Assembly: GCA_963840565.1 (NCBI GenBank)
Contig: CAWIZH010000006.1
Span: 310,001-374,000 of the forward strand
DNA length: 64,000 nt
Direction of reading: 5' to 3'
Source of the DNA: VRUE01 sp963840565
GTDB lineage: Bacteria; Actinomycetota; Thermoleophilia; Solirubrobacterales; 70-9
Shown piece by piece: positions 1 to 8,963 of this stretch (positions are counted from its first letter, which is position 1; each line of letters opens with the position of its first letter). A model generated the notes under the pieces. It did no database searches and was not told where the DNA came from. It saw only the letters and a list, made by a program, of their open reading frames with translations. The translations under genes were made by a program, and so were the position numbers.

Positions 1-1
1 G

Positions 2-727
2 CGGCGTCTCAGCCAGGAGGGGGTGGAGCCCAAGGCCGCCGAGCGCGGCATGAAGACGATCGAGCGCTCTCTCGCCAAGGAGGGCCCGCTGACCCGCCAC
101 CAGTTGCGCGAGCGGCTTGACAAAGCGGGTGTGCCGAACGAGGGACAGGCCCTGATTCACCTGCTCTTCCTGGCAACGTTGCGTGGCATCGCCGTGCGTG
201 GGCCGATGGCGGGCAACGACCACGCCTACATCCTCGTCAGCGACTGGCTCGGTTCGGCCGAGCCGGTCAACCGCGACAAAGCTCTCGCCGAGCTGGCCCG
301 TCGCTACCTGATCGGCCACGCGCCGGCGGACGACCGCGACCTGGCCAGGTGGGCGGGACTGCCCCTCCGCGACGCTCGCGCCGGCCTGGCGGCGATCGCC
401 TCGGAGCTGGTTGAGCGCGAGGACGGCTTGGTCCACCTCGCCGCCAACCCGCCCGTCGCCGAGATCCCCGCCCCGCGCCTGCTCGGCGCCTTCGATCCCG
501 TTCTGCTCGGCTGGAACTCCCGTGACCCGATCCTTGCGCCCCACACTCAGTTCGTCACCATCAACGGCATCTTCCGCCCCTTCGCGATGGTCGATGGCCG
601 CGCGGTGGCGAGCTGGAAGCTGAATCGCGGCAAGGTCACGATCGAGCCGCTCGGCCGGATCACGAAGAAGGCGACCGCTGCGCTCGATGCGGACGCGGCG
701 GACGTCGAACGCTTCATGGCGACTTGA
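2..727 (+). CDS. Winged-helix DNA-binding protein, HTH_42/YcaQ-like (5' end outside window)
   Basis: The reading frame is open from base 2, so the gene begins upstream of the window; about 241 residues are visible, against roughly 350-400 usual for the family. Family members are winged-helix proteins; the YcaQ/AlkX branch unhooks DNA interstrand crosslinks. Recognition rests on the C-terminal half: LLGAFDPVLLGW, then a stretch ending IFRPFAMVDGRAVASW, both typical of the HTH_42 family. An internal GTG at 23 and an ATG at 50 exist but would cut into the winged-helix region. Whether this member has glycosylase activity cannot be told from the fragment. Family assignment is fairly sure, function is not. 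Confidence 0.7.
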   Translation, partial: RRLSQEGVEPKAAERGMKTIERSLAKEGPLTRHQLRERLDKAGVPNEGQALIHLLFLATLRGIAVRGPMAGNDHAYILVSDWLGSAEPVNRDKALAELARRYLIGHAPADDRDLARWAGLPLRDARAGLAAIASELVEREDGLVHLAANPPVAEIPAPRLLGAFDPVLLGWNSRDPILAPHTQFVTINGIFRPFAMVDGRAVASWKLNRGKVTIEPLGRITKKATAALDADAADVERFMAT

Positions 728-819
728 CCGCCTCTTCCACGCGCTGCTCGGCACATTCTGCGCACCACGAGCGAATTCTTGGTCCATACCGTGGTCGCAT
801 GGAGCAGCTCATTGCGCCA

Positions 820-834
820 ATACCAACTCGGTAT
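820..834. promoter_or_regulatory. Possible operator of the toxin-antitoxin pair
   Basis: A 5-bp inverted repeat, ATACC and GGTAT separated by five bases, ends nine bases before the antitoxin start codon. Ribbon-helix-helix antitoxins usually repress their own operon by binding such short palindromes at the promoter, so autoregulation is plausible. Short arms make chance occurrence possible. Confidence 0.3.
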
Positions 835-843
835 GCTGATTGG

Positions 844-1104
844 ATGACACAGCAAATTGCGATTCGCATACCGGACGATCAGTTGCGAGCACTGGACGAT
901 GCGGTTGAGGAGGGGAGCTTCGAGAGCCGCGCTGATGGTGTGCGTCAAGCATTGACCCGCCTGCTGGGCGAGCTACGCGAGGAGAAGATCGCCCGGGAAT
1001 ATCGCGAGGCCTACGCCCGATACCCCGACGATCCCGCTGTGGGAGAGGCCGGTGCAAAGTTGTTGGCCGAGGCATTCAGGCGAGAGGAGGGAGGGTCGAA
1101 TTGA
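844..1104 (+). CDS. Type II antitoxin, ribbon-helix-helix (CopG/MazE-like)
   Basis: This 86-residue protein begins MTQQIAIRIPDDQLRALDD, a classic ribbon-helix-helix N-terminus: one beta strand (residues 3-8) followed by two helices, with G22/S23 in the turn. The acidic C-terminal half would wrap the toxin. The ATG at 844 was chosen over upstream in-frame codons because it starts exactly at the fold. Its TGA overlaps the TTG start of the following MazF-like gene by four bases, the usual antitoxin-first coupling. The protein is expected to neutralise the toxin and repress the operon. Confident as an antitoxin from fold plus context. Confidence 0.8.
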   Translation: MTQQIAIRIPDDQLRALDDAVEEGSFESRADGVRQALTRLLGELREEKIAREYREAYARYPDDPAVGEAGAKLLAEAFRREEGGSN

Positions 1105-1421
1105 GCCTCATCGACCGTGGGGACATCTTCGACGCTGACATTCCGGATCTGGGGGTTCGGCCCGTCTTGGTCGTTACCCGTCAGGTAGCGATTCCGGTTC
1201 TCTCTACGGTGACAGTGGCGATGATCACATCGACGGTGCGCGGTATTGCCAGTGAGGTTCCGCTCAACTCGGAGCACGGCTTGGAGCACGCGAGTGCAGC
1301 CAACTGCGACAACCTCCTCACGCTTACAAAGCCTCGGCTTGGTAAGCGGCGAGGAACGCTCTCATTTGAGGACGTTGCACGCCTTGATGGTGCGCTGCGG
1401 TTCGCACTTCAGCTCGACTGA
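1101..1421 (+). CDS. MazF/PemK-family toxin (mRNA interferase)
   Basis: A 106-residue protein with the MazF/PemK layout: N-terminal RGDIFDADI strand, RPVLVVTR, the central ITSTVRG segment, and NCDNLLTLTK followed by a C-terminal helix. MazF toxins cut single-stranded mRNA at short sequence motifs. The active-site arginine after the first strands and the T/S-T-x-R-G motif are present, so the toxin appears intact. It starts with TTG, overlapping the antitoxin stop by four bases. Family is clear; cleavage specificity cannot be read from sequence. Confidence 0.85.
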   Translation: MSLIDRGDIFDADIPDLGVRPVLVVTRQVAIPVLSTVTVAMITSTVRGIASEVPLNSEHGLEHASAANCDNLLTLTKPRLGKRRGTLSFEDVARLDGALRFALQLD

Positions 1422-1497
1422 TCGGGGATCGAGATTTCACAACTCGTTTCCGGGTATGCGAGAAGATCGACGCCCCCAACCAGCGCAAGGAGACGAG

Positions 1498-1866
1498 ATG
1501 GGTCAGCCAGTAGTGCATTTCGAGGTGGTCGGCAAGGACGGCGAGAAGCTGCAGAGCTACTACGCCGAGCTCTTCGACTGGAAGGTCGACGCGAGCAACG
1601 AGATGAAATACGGCCTGGTCGACCGCGAGGCCAACAGCAACGCCGAAGGCATCGGCCTCGGCGGCGGCATCGGCCAGGGCCCGGAGGGCTACGGCGGCCA
1701 CGTCACCTTCTACGTCGAAGTCCCCAGCGTCGAGGAGGCCCTGGGCAAGGCCGAGTCCCTCGGCGGCACCCGCGTGATGGGCCCCGAGACGATCATGGGC
1801 CGCATGGTCCTCGGCCAGTTCACCGACCCCGAGGGCAACGTGATCGGCCTGATCGAGGGCAGCTGA
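1498..1866 (+). CDS. VOC-family protein (glyoxalase/bleomycin-resistance fold)
   Basis: A 122-residue single-module VOC protein. It opens with VVHFEVVGKDGEKLQSYYAE, where the family's first strand and helix lie, and closes with MVLGQFTDPEGNVIGLIE, the typical last strand with its metal-ligand glutamate (E120). Homologues of this short class are annotated as glyoxalase-like or isomerase-like enzymes with mostly unknown substrates. The ATG at 1498 is preceded by a good ribosome-binding site (AAGGAGA). No operon partner is apparent. Confidence 0.8.
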   Translation: MGQPVVHFEVVGKDGEKLQSYYAELFDWKVDASNEMKYGLVDREANSNAEGIGLGGGIGQGPEGYGGHVTFYVEVPSVEEALGKAESLGGTRVMGPETIMGRMVLGQFTDPEGNVIGLIEGS

Positions 1867-1925
1867 GTCAGCAAGATTTCGAGGGGAAGGGGGAGAACCT
1901 CGTTGGATCCAGCCCTTAGCGGTGG

Positions 1926-2096
1926 GTGGGCAAGAGAAAAGGCCGTCAGCGGCACACCGAGTTCAAGGACGAAACTCCTCATGAAATCGCAAGAATCGCA
2001 CGCGACCCGACTATCTCCAAGGCTCAGCGCCGAAAGGCGCAGGCAGAGGAGAAGGCCCGAAAAAACCGCAACCGCCGGAAACGAAAAAACCACTGA
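1926..2096 (+). CDS. Possible small lysine/arginine-rich protein
   Basis: A GTG-started frame of 56 codons encodes a protein that opens MGKRKGRQRHTEFKDETP, continues with an IARIARDP segment, and ends in a strongly basic helix (KARKNRNRRKRKNH). The amino-acid pattern is coherent (amphipathic, then basic) and the third codon positions look real, unlike the overlapping frame. No ribosome-binding site precedes it and I do not recognise a family. It could be the tail of a longer gene broken by an indel, or a short nucleic-acid-binding protein. It ends 16 bases before the next gene. Confidence 0.4.
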   Translation: MGKRKGRQRHTEFKDETPHEIARIARDPTISKAQRRKAQAEEKARKNRNRRKRKNH

Positions 2097-2112
2097 GTCC
2101 TACACTCGAGGA

Positions 2113-2442
2113 ATGGCTCGCTGGCCCCAATATCGATTTCGCACTTGGGCTCGGGAGCACCTACCCTGTCCTCTCGCTTATCTGTTCCCACCCGGCGACA
2201 AGGACTGTGGCCGCCACGAGTGGTTTCGCAACGACGAGAACACTGACATTTGCTGGCACTGCACGGTTGGCGAGCGCGAGCACGTCCCTGCCAAGATCGA
2301 CCCCACTAGCGAACTCTGGCAGGAGTTGAATCGCGCGGCCCGCGCAGGGAGTCAGTCGGCCCAGGAGATCGTCGAGCGGAGGATCGCCGAGGACAGGGAA
2401 GCTCAGCGCATCGCACCCCGGGTGATGGACCGAGCCTCCTAG
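2113..2442 (+). CDS. Hypothetical protein with a Cys/His cluster
   Basis: A 109-residue protein of unknown function starting MARWPQYRF. Residues about 14-50 hold C14, C26, H29, C43, H45 and C46 spread over WAREHLPCP...DKDCGRHEWF...DICWHC, which could bind zinc. The C-terminal half is a charged helix (EIVERRIAEDREAQRI). The frame stays open upstream to 1903, but that part is low-complexity and overlaps the basic small frame, so the ATG at 2113 is preferred. Its stop codon lies inside a tandem 11-bp duplication. I do not recognise the family. Confidence 0.45.
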   Translation: MARWPQYRFRTWAREHLPCPLAYLFPPGDKDCGRHEWFRNDENTDICWHCTVGEREHVPAKIDPTSELWQELNRAARAGSQSAQEIVERRIAEDREAQRIAPRVMDRAS

Positions 2443-2472
2443 GAGCCTCCTAGGTATTCGCTCACCGACGGA

Positions 2473-2499
2473 AGCCCGAAGCTAGCCCAGCTTCGGGCT
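2473..2499. terminator. Hairpin between convergent genes
   Basis: Perfect 11-bp arms (AGCCCGAAGCT and its complement) with a five-base loop lie between the end of the small Cys/His protein and the end of glyQS, whose last codons form one arm. Position suits a bidirectional terminator; there is no T-tract. Confidence 0.5.
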
Positions 2500-3871
2500 G
2501 CGCCAGGGCTGGGCTAGGCGGGCGGCCAGATCGTCAGCAAGACCGGCGATCGGGACCCTCGTTTGCTCCAGCGAGTCGCGGTCGCGCAGGGTGACGGTGT
2601 CGTCTTCCATCGTCTGGTGGTCGACGGTTATGCCCCAGGGGGTGCCGATCTCGTCCTGGCGGCGGTAGCGCTTGCCGATCGAGCCGCCCTCGTCGAACTC
2701 GGCCGGCATGCGGGCGCGCAGCTCTTTGAAGATCTCGCGGGCCTTCTCCGGCATGCCCTCCTTGGAGACGAGGGGGAGGACGGCGACCTTGTTCGGGGCG
2801 AGGCGGGGGTGGAGGCGCAGCACGGTGCGCTGGCGGCCCTCGACCTCCTCGACCTCGTAGGCGTCGACGAGGAAGGCGAGGGTGGCGCGGTCGGCGCCGG
2901 CGGCCGGCTCGATCACGTGGGGGACGTAGCGCTCTTTGCTCTGCTGGTCGAAGTACTCGAGCTTCTCGCCGCTGAACTTGGCGTGCTGGGTGAGGTCGAA
3001 GTCGCCGCGGTTGGCGATCCCCTCCAGCTCCGACCAGCCGATCGGGAAGAGGTACTCGACGTCGCTGGTGCCCGATGAGTAGTGGGAGAGCTCGTCGGCG
3101 TCGTGGGGGCGGACGCGGAGGAAGTCGGGGCGGATGCCGAGCTCGGTGTACCAGCGCTCGCGCAGCTCGATCCACTCGCGGTACCAGCGCTCGGCTTCGG
3201 CGGGCGGGACGAAGAACTCCATCTCCATCTGCTCGAACTCGCGGGTGCGGAAGATGAAGTTGCCCGGCGTGATCTCGTTGCGGAAGGACTTGCCGATCTG
3301 GGCGATGCCGAAGGGCGGCTTCTTGCGGGCGAAGCTGAGCACGTTCTTGAAGTTGATGAAGATGCCCTGGGCGGTCTCGGGCCGCAGGTAGACCTCGGAG
3401 CCCTCGCCGGCGACCGGGCCGACGTGGGTCTCGAACATCAGGTTGAACTGGCGCGGCTCGGAGAGCTCGCCGCCACACTCGCGGGCAGCGCAGCTCGGCG
3501 CTCGGGTCGCCGCCCTCGGCTTCGACCGCCTCGCGCAGGTGGTCCTCGCGCCAGCGCTTCTTGCACTTGCCCAGGCACTGGACGAGCGGGTCGGTGAAGC
3601 CCTCGAGGTGGCCCGAGGCCTCCCAGACCCGCGGGTGCTGGAGGATCGCCGAGTCAAGGGCGACGATGTCATCGCGCTCCTGCAGCATCGCCCGCCACCA
3701 CTCGGCCTTGACGTTGTTCTTCAGCAGCACGCCGTAGTGGCCGTAGTCGTAGGTCGAGCCGAGGCCGCCGTAGATCTCCGAGGAGGGGAAGACGAAGCCG
3801 CGCCGCTTGCAGAGGGCGACGATCTCCTCCATCGAGACCTCGGTCGGGCGCTTCTCCTCGGCTGCTGCCAT
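2482..3871 (-). CDS. glyQS: Glycyl-tRNA synthetase, single-chain type (one frameshift)
   Basis: Charges tRNA-Gly; class II, alpha2 type, about 460 residues as usual. The N-terminal part reads IVALCKRRGFVFPSSEIYGG and YDYGHYG; the C-terminal part carries motif 2 (FRNEITPGNFIFRTREFEQ), EPAAGADRATLAFL and the anticodon-binding domain with PNKVAVLPL. The two halves lie in different frames that join near 3480-3490, inside a zinc-binding segment (LRCP then ECGGEL). The frame on each side is fully conserved, so a single-base indel in the assembly is more likely than a dead gene. Transcribed toward the convergent Cys/His gene. The ATG at 3871 follows a TACGGT -10 box by six bases, indicating a leaderless mRNA. 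Confidence 0.92.
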
Positions 3872-3877
3872 CGGAGA

Positions 3878-3883
3878 ACCGTA
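3878..3883 (-). promoter_or_regulatory. -10 box of glyQS
   Basis: TACGGT, six bases before the glyQS start codon on the minus strand, too close for a 5' leader. Confidence 0.45.
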
Positions 3884-3937
3884 TAGAGGCGCCGCGCTCA
3901 GGGCGTGCCTGGCGGCGACTTCACCGCGCCCGGCTGC

Positions 3938-3943
3938 GATAAT
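3938..3943 (+). promoter_or_regulatory. -10 box of the FmdB-like gene
   Basis: GATAAT, ten bases before the ATG at 3954; differs from TATAAT by one base. Confidence 0.45.
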
Positions 3944-3953
3944 CGCCCGCCCG

Positions 3954-4289
3954 ATGCCGATCTACGAGTACAAATGCGAGAACGGGCACGTCTTCGACGT
4001 GATCCAGCAGATGAGCGACGAGGCCCTGACCGAGTGCCAGGAGTGCGGCGCTCCTGCCGTGCGCGTCCTGCACCCCGTCGCCGTCCACTTCAAGGGCTCG
4101 GGCTTCTACAACACCGACTACGGCAAGAAGAAGAAGGGCGCCGCCGCCAACGGCGGTTCCTCCGAGGGGTCGGGCGAGTCGAAGCCCTCCGGCGAGGGCT
4201 CAAGCGATTCGAAGAGCTCCGAGTCGAAGTCGAGCGACTCGAAGTCCTCCGGCGAGAGCAAGCCCAAGGCCTCGACCACCAGCGACTGA
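3954..4289 (+). CDS. FmdB-family zinc-ribbon protein with Ser/Lys-rich tail
   Basis: A 111-residue protein. Residues 1-45 form the FmdB/CxxC regulatory zinc ribbon: MPIYEYKCENGHVFDVIQ, then CQECGAPAVRVL; C8 with H12 and the C-x-x-C pair would hold zinc. Residues 46-62 (VHFKGSGFYNTDYGKKKKG) are also conserved in the family. The last 45 residues are low-complexity repeats of S-S-D-S-K and S-S-E-S-K, probably disordered. The family is widespread and its biochemical role is poorly known; a regulatory name was given because of amidase-linked members. The gene faces the LCP gene across a terminator. Confidence 0.85.
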   Translation: MPIYEYKCENGHVFDVIQQMSDEALTECQECGAPAVRVLHPVAVHFKGSGFYNTDYGKKKKGAAANGGSSEGSGESKPSGEGSSDSKSSESKSSDSKSSGESKPKASTTSD

Positions 4290-4290
4290 A

Positions 4291-4320
4291 GAGTTGACCC
4301 CACTCTGGGTGGGTCAACTC
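4291..4320. terminator. Bidirectional hairpin terminator
   Basis: Perfect 10-bp arms GAGTTGACCC / GGGTCAACTC around a ten-base loop, two bases after the FmdB-like stop codon and 16 bases beyond the LCP gene end. It sits between convergent genes and can fold on either strand. Confidence 0.65.
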
Positions 4321-4336
4321 TCGCTTCGGCGCTGAA

Positions 4337-5575
4337 CTAGCCGTTGAGCAGGCGGTCGACGGCGCGGCGCCGGGTTGCCTCCGGCACGACGACGCTGCCT
4401 TCCGGGCCTTCGGGGTCGCAGCCCGAGTGGGCGCCGGCGCAGAGCACGTCGGTGGGGGCGCTGCCGCCGATCGCGGCGGAGAGGATCAGCTGCGGCATGG
4501 TCAGGAAGCCCATGTCGCTGACGAAGGCCTTCGGCGCGTCCCAGCCGATGATCGGGCCGTGGATGAAGTTGTAGGGGAGGCGGAGCGGGTCGGTGAGGCG
4601 GTCCTTGATCCCGTTGATCACGCGCTGCTGGGCCTGCGCGCGGTCGAAGTCGTTGTAGCCGAACGAGTAGGCGCTCTTGCCGGGGCCGGGGCATTCGCTC
4701 GGCTCGCGCACCCGCGAGTAGGCGAGCGCCTTTTCGCCGTCGAGGGTGTTCTCGCCCTTGGCCAGTCGCAGCGACACGCCGCCCTGGCCGCCGCCGGCGC
4801 CGCCGGAGATGTCGGCGCAGAGCTTGTGCGGGACGTTGACCTTCGACCCCGCCGACCGCGTCGATCAGGTCTTCGAAGCCGGTGAAGTCGACGATCGCGA
4901 CGTGGTCGACCTGGATGTTGAGGAAGCCTTCGACCGCTTCGATCTGCGGCCTTGGCGCCGCCGAAGGCGTAGGCGGCGTTGATTTTCTGCGGGCTCTGGC
5001 CGGGGATTTCGGCGTAGCTGTCGCGCGGGATCGAGAGTTTGCGGAAGGCGCCGCCGCCGGCGCGGATCAGCATCAGCGTGTCGGCGCGGAACTGCCCGTC
5101 TTCGCAGCCGTCGTGGGGGGCGTCGCCGTGGGCCTGCTGTTCGAAGCACTTCTGCGAGGGCGCCGCACCGGGTTCCCTTGGTGTCGGGCGGCCGCGCGTC
5201 GGTGCCGAGCACGAGGATCGTCTGGGCGCTGGGCAGCAGGAAGGGGTTGCCGTGCAGGGCGTCCTTCGCTTCGCCGGAGAGCTTGAACGACTGCAGCTGG
5301 GCGGAGACGGCGAAGGCGAGGAAGCTGAGCAGGATCCAGCCGAGCGCCGCGATCCCGACCCACTTGAGCACCCGCTTGGCGGTCCAGCGCCGCGGCGGCC
5401 CGGTGCGCTCGGGCTTCTCGCCCTTGTCGCGCCGCCACCACTTCGGCGCGCGCGGCGTCCGCTCTCTGAGTCCTGAGAGATCTGGGGACCGCAACCCTGA
5501 CAAGCGGCCCTTCCGGGACCGGTAGACCTTGTACTCGGGCGGCCCGGAGGGCTGCTGCTCGCCATTGTCGGCCAT
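4337..5575 (-). CDS. LytR-CpsA-Psr (LCP) family cell-wall ligase (about three frameshifts)
   Basis: LCP enzymes transfer lipid-linked glycopolymers such as teichoic acid or arabinogalactan to peptidoglycan at the outer face of the membrane. The pieces in order: a basic cytoplasmic N-terminus, one membrane segment (VLKWVGIAALGWILLSFLAF, about residues 71-93), ILVLGTDARPPDTKG, RADTLMLIRAGGGAFRKLSI with PRDSYAEIPG, VDHVAIVDFTGF, and EKALAYSRVREPSECPGPG ending near the C-terminus. Conserved Asp and Arg residues of the pyrophosphate site (D of GTDAR, R of SIPRDS, R of SRVR) are all visible. Frame changes near 5165, 4945 and 4845 break the reading; joined, they give about 412 residues, normal for the family. 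Confidence 0.88.
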
Positions 5576-5641
5576 GAAAGACTGCGGGAATCATGCCGAT
5601 GCCCGCGGTCGACCGCCTCTACCCCTGCCTGAAGTCCTCGC

Positions 5642-6606
5642 GTGAGTGCAGGGGAAATCATCGGGGTGGACCTGGGCGGCACGAAGATGCTGCTCGGCGT
5701 CCTCGACCCCGACTCGAAGGTGCTCTGGGAGAGCCGCGAGGCCTCGACCGGGCAGACCGAGGACGAGCTGGTCGAGCTTTTGGTCCGCGAGATCGGCGAG
5801 GCGCATGCCGCCCGCGAGGGCGTGGCCGCGGTCGGGCTCGGCGATCCCGGCGACGATCAACCACGACAAGGGCATCGCGGTCTCCGCGGTCAACCTGCCG
5901 CTGGAGAACCTGCCGATCCGCGATCTGGTCCGCGAGCGCACCGGCCTGCCCGCCTTCGTCGACAACGACGCCACCGTCGCCGCCCTGGCCGAGCATCTCT
6001 ACGGCGCCGCCCGCGGCGCCGAAAACGCGGTGATGCTGACGATCGGCACCGGCATCGGCGGCGGCCTGATCCTCGGCGGCGAGATCTACCGCGGCTCGAC
6101 CGGCGCCGGGGCCGAGCTGGGCCACACGGTGATCGAGGCCGACGGGCCGCCCTGCCAGGGCAACTGCCCGGGGCGCGGCTGCGTCGAGACGCTTGCCTCC
6201 GGGACGGCGCTTGGGCGCGAGGGGCGAGCGGCCGCCGAGCGCGAGCCGGACTCGGCGCTGGGGGCGATGCTCGCCGACGGCGAGACGATCGACGGCAAGG
6301 TCGTCACCGAGGCGGCGCTGGGCGGCGACGCCACGGCGCGCGGTGTCTTCGACCTGGTCGGCTCGCGGCTCGGGGTCGCCCTGACCAGCTTCGCCAACAT
6401 CTTCGAGCCCGAGGTCTTCGTGATCGGCGGCGGCGTGATCGCGGCCGGCGACCTATTGCTCGATCCGGCGCGCCGCGTGCTCGCAGCAACGGGCGCTGCC
6501 ACCGATGAAGCGGATCCCGGTCGTCGCTGCCGAGCTCGGTGCCGACGCCGGCATGATCGGCGCCGCGGCGATGGCGCGGATCGAGCTGCAGCAGGGGAAG
6601 GGCTGA
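5642..6606 (+). CDS. ROK-family sugar kinase, probably glucokinase (two frameshifts)
   Basis: Phosphorylates a hexose with ATP (or polyphosphate) in the cytoplasm. Visible in order: phosphate-1 loop VDLGGTKMLLGVLD (residues 8-21), FVDNDATVAALAEHLYGAA with the catalytic aspartate in DND, IGTGIGGGLILGG, the zinc site GHTVIEADGPPCQGNCPGRGCVET (GHx9-11CxCGxxGC-like, slightly altered), and FVIGGGV. Frame changes occur near 5845 and 6485; the joined protein is about 320 residues, the family norm. The start is GTG at 5642. The true stop TGA overlaps the ATG of rsmI, so the two are cotranscribed. Glucokinase is the commonest function in actinobacteria, but sugar specificity is not proven. Confidence 0.88.
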
Positions 6607-7433
6607 TGCCGGGCGAGCTGATCGTCTGCCCGACCCCGATCGGCAACCTCGACGACGTCACTCCGCGCGTCCGCGACGCCCTCGTCAGCGCCGACTGGAT
6701 CGCCTGCGAGGACACCCGCCGCACGGGAGGCCTGCTCGACAAGCTCGGCATCCGCCCGGCGCCGCCGCTGGTCTCCAACCACGAGGGCAACGAAGCGGCG
6801 CGCGCGACCGAGCTGGCACAGCGGATCGAGCGCGGCGACACCGTCGCCCTCGTCTCCGACGCCGGCATGCCGGCGATCTCCGACCCCGGCTTCAAGCTGA
6901 TCCACCGCTGCATCGAACGCGCCCTCGACGTGACCGTGCTGCCGGGTCCCTCGGTGGTGCCGGTGGCCCTGGTCGCCTCCGGGCTGCCGACCGACCGCTG
7001 GCGCTACGAGGGCTTCCTGCCCAAGCGCTCCGGCGAGATGGAGCGGGTGCTGCGCTCGGCCGAGACCGTCGTCGCCTTCGAGTCGCCGCGGCGGGTGGGG
7101 GAGTCGCTGGCGGCTCTGGCAGCGATCGCGCCCGAACGCCCGGCCGCCGTCTGCCGCGAGCTGACCAAGATGCACGAGGAGGTCGCCCGCGGCTCACTCT
7201 CCGAACTCGCGCGGCGCTTCCGCGGCGACGTCAAGGGCGAGATCGTCCTAGTGATCGGCCCGGCCGCCTCTGGGGATCACGACCACGACATCGGCTTCGC
7301 CGTCGACGCTCTGCGCCACCTGGTCCAGTCGGGAGCCCGCCCTCGCGCCGCCGCCAGCGTCGTTGCCGCGCTGACCGGAACCCGCGCGAATGACCTCTAC
7401 CGGGCGTTGACCGGGCGCGAGCCCCGCCGCTAA
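6606..7433 (+). CDS. rsmI: 16S rRNA (cytidine-1402-2'-O)-methyltransferase
   Basis: Uses S-adenosylmethionine to methylate the ribose of C1402 in the ribosomal decoding centre. The 275-residue protein shows the tetrapyrrole-methylase fold motifs: LIVCPTPIGNLDD (residues 5-17), CEDTRRTGGLLDKLGI, ALVSDAGMPAISDPG and VLPGPSVVPVALVASGLP, then FEGFLP-like and FESPRRV segments specific to RsmI. The ATG overlaps the stop of the ROK kinase (TGATG). Without noticing the frameshift in the ROK gene the two would be read as a fusion; they are separate. Confidence 0.93.
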   Translation: MPGELIVCPTPIGNLDDVTPRVRDALVSADWIACEDTRRTGGLLDKLGIRPAPPLVSNHEGNEAARATELAQRIERGDTVALVSDAGMPAISDPGFKLIHRCIERALDVTVLPGPSVVPVALVASGLPTDRWRYEGFLPKRSGEMERVLRSAETVVAFESPRRVGESLAALAAIAPERPAAVCRELTKMHEEVARGSLSELARRFRGDVKGEIVLVIGPAASGDHDHDIGFAVDALRHLVQSGARPRAAASVVAALTGTRANDLYRALTGREPRR

Positions 7434-7441
7434 GCGTCGAC

Positions 7442-7447
7442 TAGCCT
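7442..7447 (+). promoter_or_regulatory. -10 box of metG
   Basis: TAGCCT, eight bases before the GTG start at 7456, between rsmI and metG. Confidence 0.4.
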
Positions 7448-7455
7448 GGCCCGCA

Positions 7456-8963
7456 GTGTCGTACTACGTCACAACCCCGATCTATTACGTCAACGCCGAG
7501 CCGCACCTCGGCCACGCGTACTCGACGATGGCGGCTGACGTGCTGGCTCGGCATATGCGCCAGCGGGGCGAGGACGTCTTCTTCCTGACCGGCACCGACG
7601 AGCACGGGGAGCCGATCGAGACCGCGGCCGAGCGCGAGGGGATCTCGCCGCAGGAGCTGGCCGATCGCAATGCGGCGAAGTTCGAAGCGCTGATGCCGAT
7701 CATCGACGCGACCAACGACTTCTTCATCCGCACCTCCGATCCGCGCCACAAGGACAAAGTCGCCGAGATCATCCAGCGCGTCTACGACAACGACTGGGTC
7801 AGCAAGGGGGTCTACGAGGGCTGGTACTGCCCGCGCTGCGCCGACTTCAAGACCGAGCGCGAGCTCGGCCCCGGCAACACCTGCTCGATCCACGAGATCC
7901 CGCTGGAGAAGGTGCGCGAGGAGAACTGGTTCTTCCGCCTCTCCGCCTTCCAGGAGCGCCTCGAAGCGCTCTACGAGGAGCGGCCCGACTTCGTCGTGCC
8001 CGACTTCCGCCGCAACGAGGCCGTCTCGTTCATCAAGGGCGGGCTCGAGGACGTCTCGCTCTCGCGGCCGACGCTGAAATGGGGGCTGCCGCTGCCCTGG
8101 GACCCCGAGCAGCGGATGTACGTCTGGTTCGACGCGCTGCTCAACTACGTCACTGCGCTCGGCTTCGCCCGCGAGGGGGAGGACCTGACCGAGCGCTACT
8201 GGCCGGCCAGCCTGCACGTGCTGGCCAAGGACATCCTCAAGTTCCACGCGGTGATCTGGCCGGCGCTCTGCATGGCCGCCGAGACTCGAGCCGCCGCAGC
8301 GGATGACGATCCACGGCTACCTGCTGATGGGCGAGAAGAAGATGTCGAAGTCGCTCGGCAACGTGCTCGATCCGTTCGAGGTGATCGAGCGCTTCGGCGC
8401 CGACGCGCTGCGCTTCTACCTCTTCCGCGAGGTCAGCTTCGGCCAGGACGGCTCGATCTCCACCGCCGGCTTCGAGGCGCGCTACGAGACCGAGCTGGCC
8501 AACGACTTCGGCAACCTCGCCAGCCGCGTCCTGGCGATGGTCGAGCGCTACCGCGCCGGCGTCGTGCCGGAGGCCGCCGTCGACGCCGTGCTCGCCGAGG
8601 ACTTCGAAGGGGTCGTGCCGCGCTTCTGCGAGCTGCTCGACCGGGCCGAGCTGAGCCAGGCGCTGGAGGTGGTCTGGGCCCTGGTGCGGCGGCTCAACCG
8701 CTTCGTCGAGGAGACGCAGCCGTGGGTGCTGGCCAAGGACGAGGCCGACCCCGAGCGCCTCGACGAGGTCCTCTACAACCTGGTCGAGGGCCTGCGGGTG
8801 ACGACGCTGCTGGTCGCGCCCTACCTGCCGCGCAGCTAGCGAGACGCTGCTCGCCGCGCTCGCCGAAGAGGGCCGCGAGCTGGCCGAGCTCGGCTCACGG
8901 CCGGGCGGCCAGAGCGTCGAGCGGATCCCGGCGCTCTTCCCGAAGATCGAGCCGCCGACCTGA
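7456..8963 (+). CDS. metG: Methionyl-tRNA synthetase (two frameshifts)
   Basis: Class I synthetase charging initiator and elongator tRNA-Met. N-terminal TTPIYYVNAEPHLGHAYST contains the HIGH-type motif (HLGH); TGTDEHGEP binds methionine/ATP; the knuckle region CPRCADFKTERELGPGNTC can hold one zinc; KKMSKSLGN is the KMSKS loop; the helical anticodon-binding domain follows (RLNRFVEETQPW). Frame changes near 8285 and 8835 interrupt it. The last fragment, ETLLAALAEEG to PKIEPPT, is in a third frame and ends with TGA overlapping the next ATG. About 501 residues joined, the short bacterial form without the C-terminal dimerisation domain. GTG start. Confidence 0.93.

Noticed and set aside
5646..7433. 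Apparent ROK kinase-RsmI fusion protein
   Set aside because: The fusion arises from an indel near 6485; the correct ROK ending and a TGATG overlap with rsmI are visible in the other frame.
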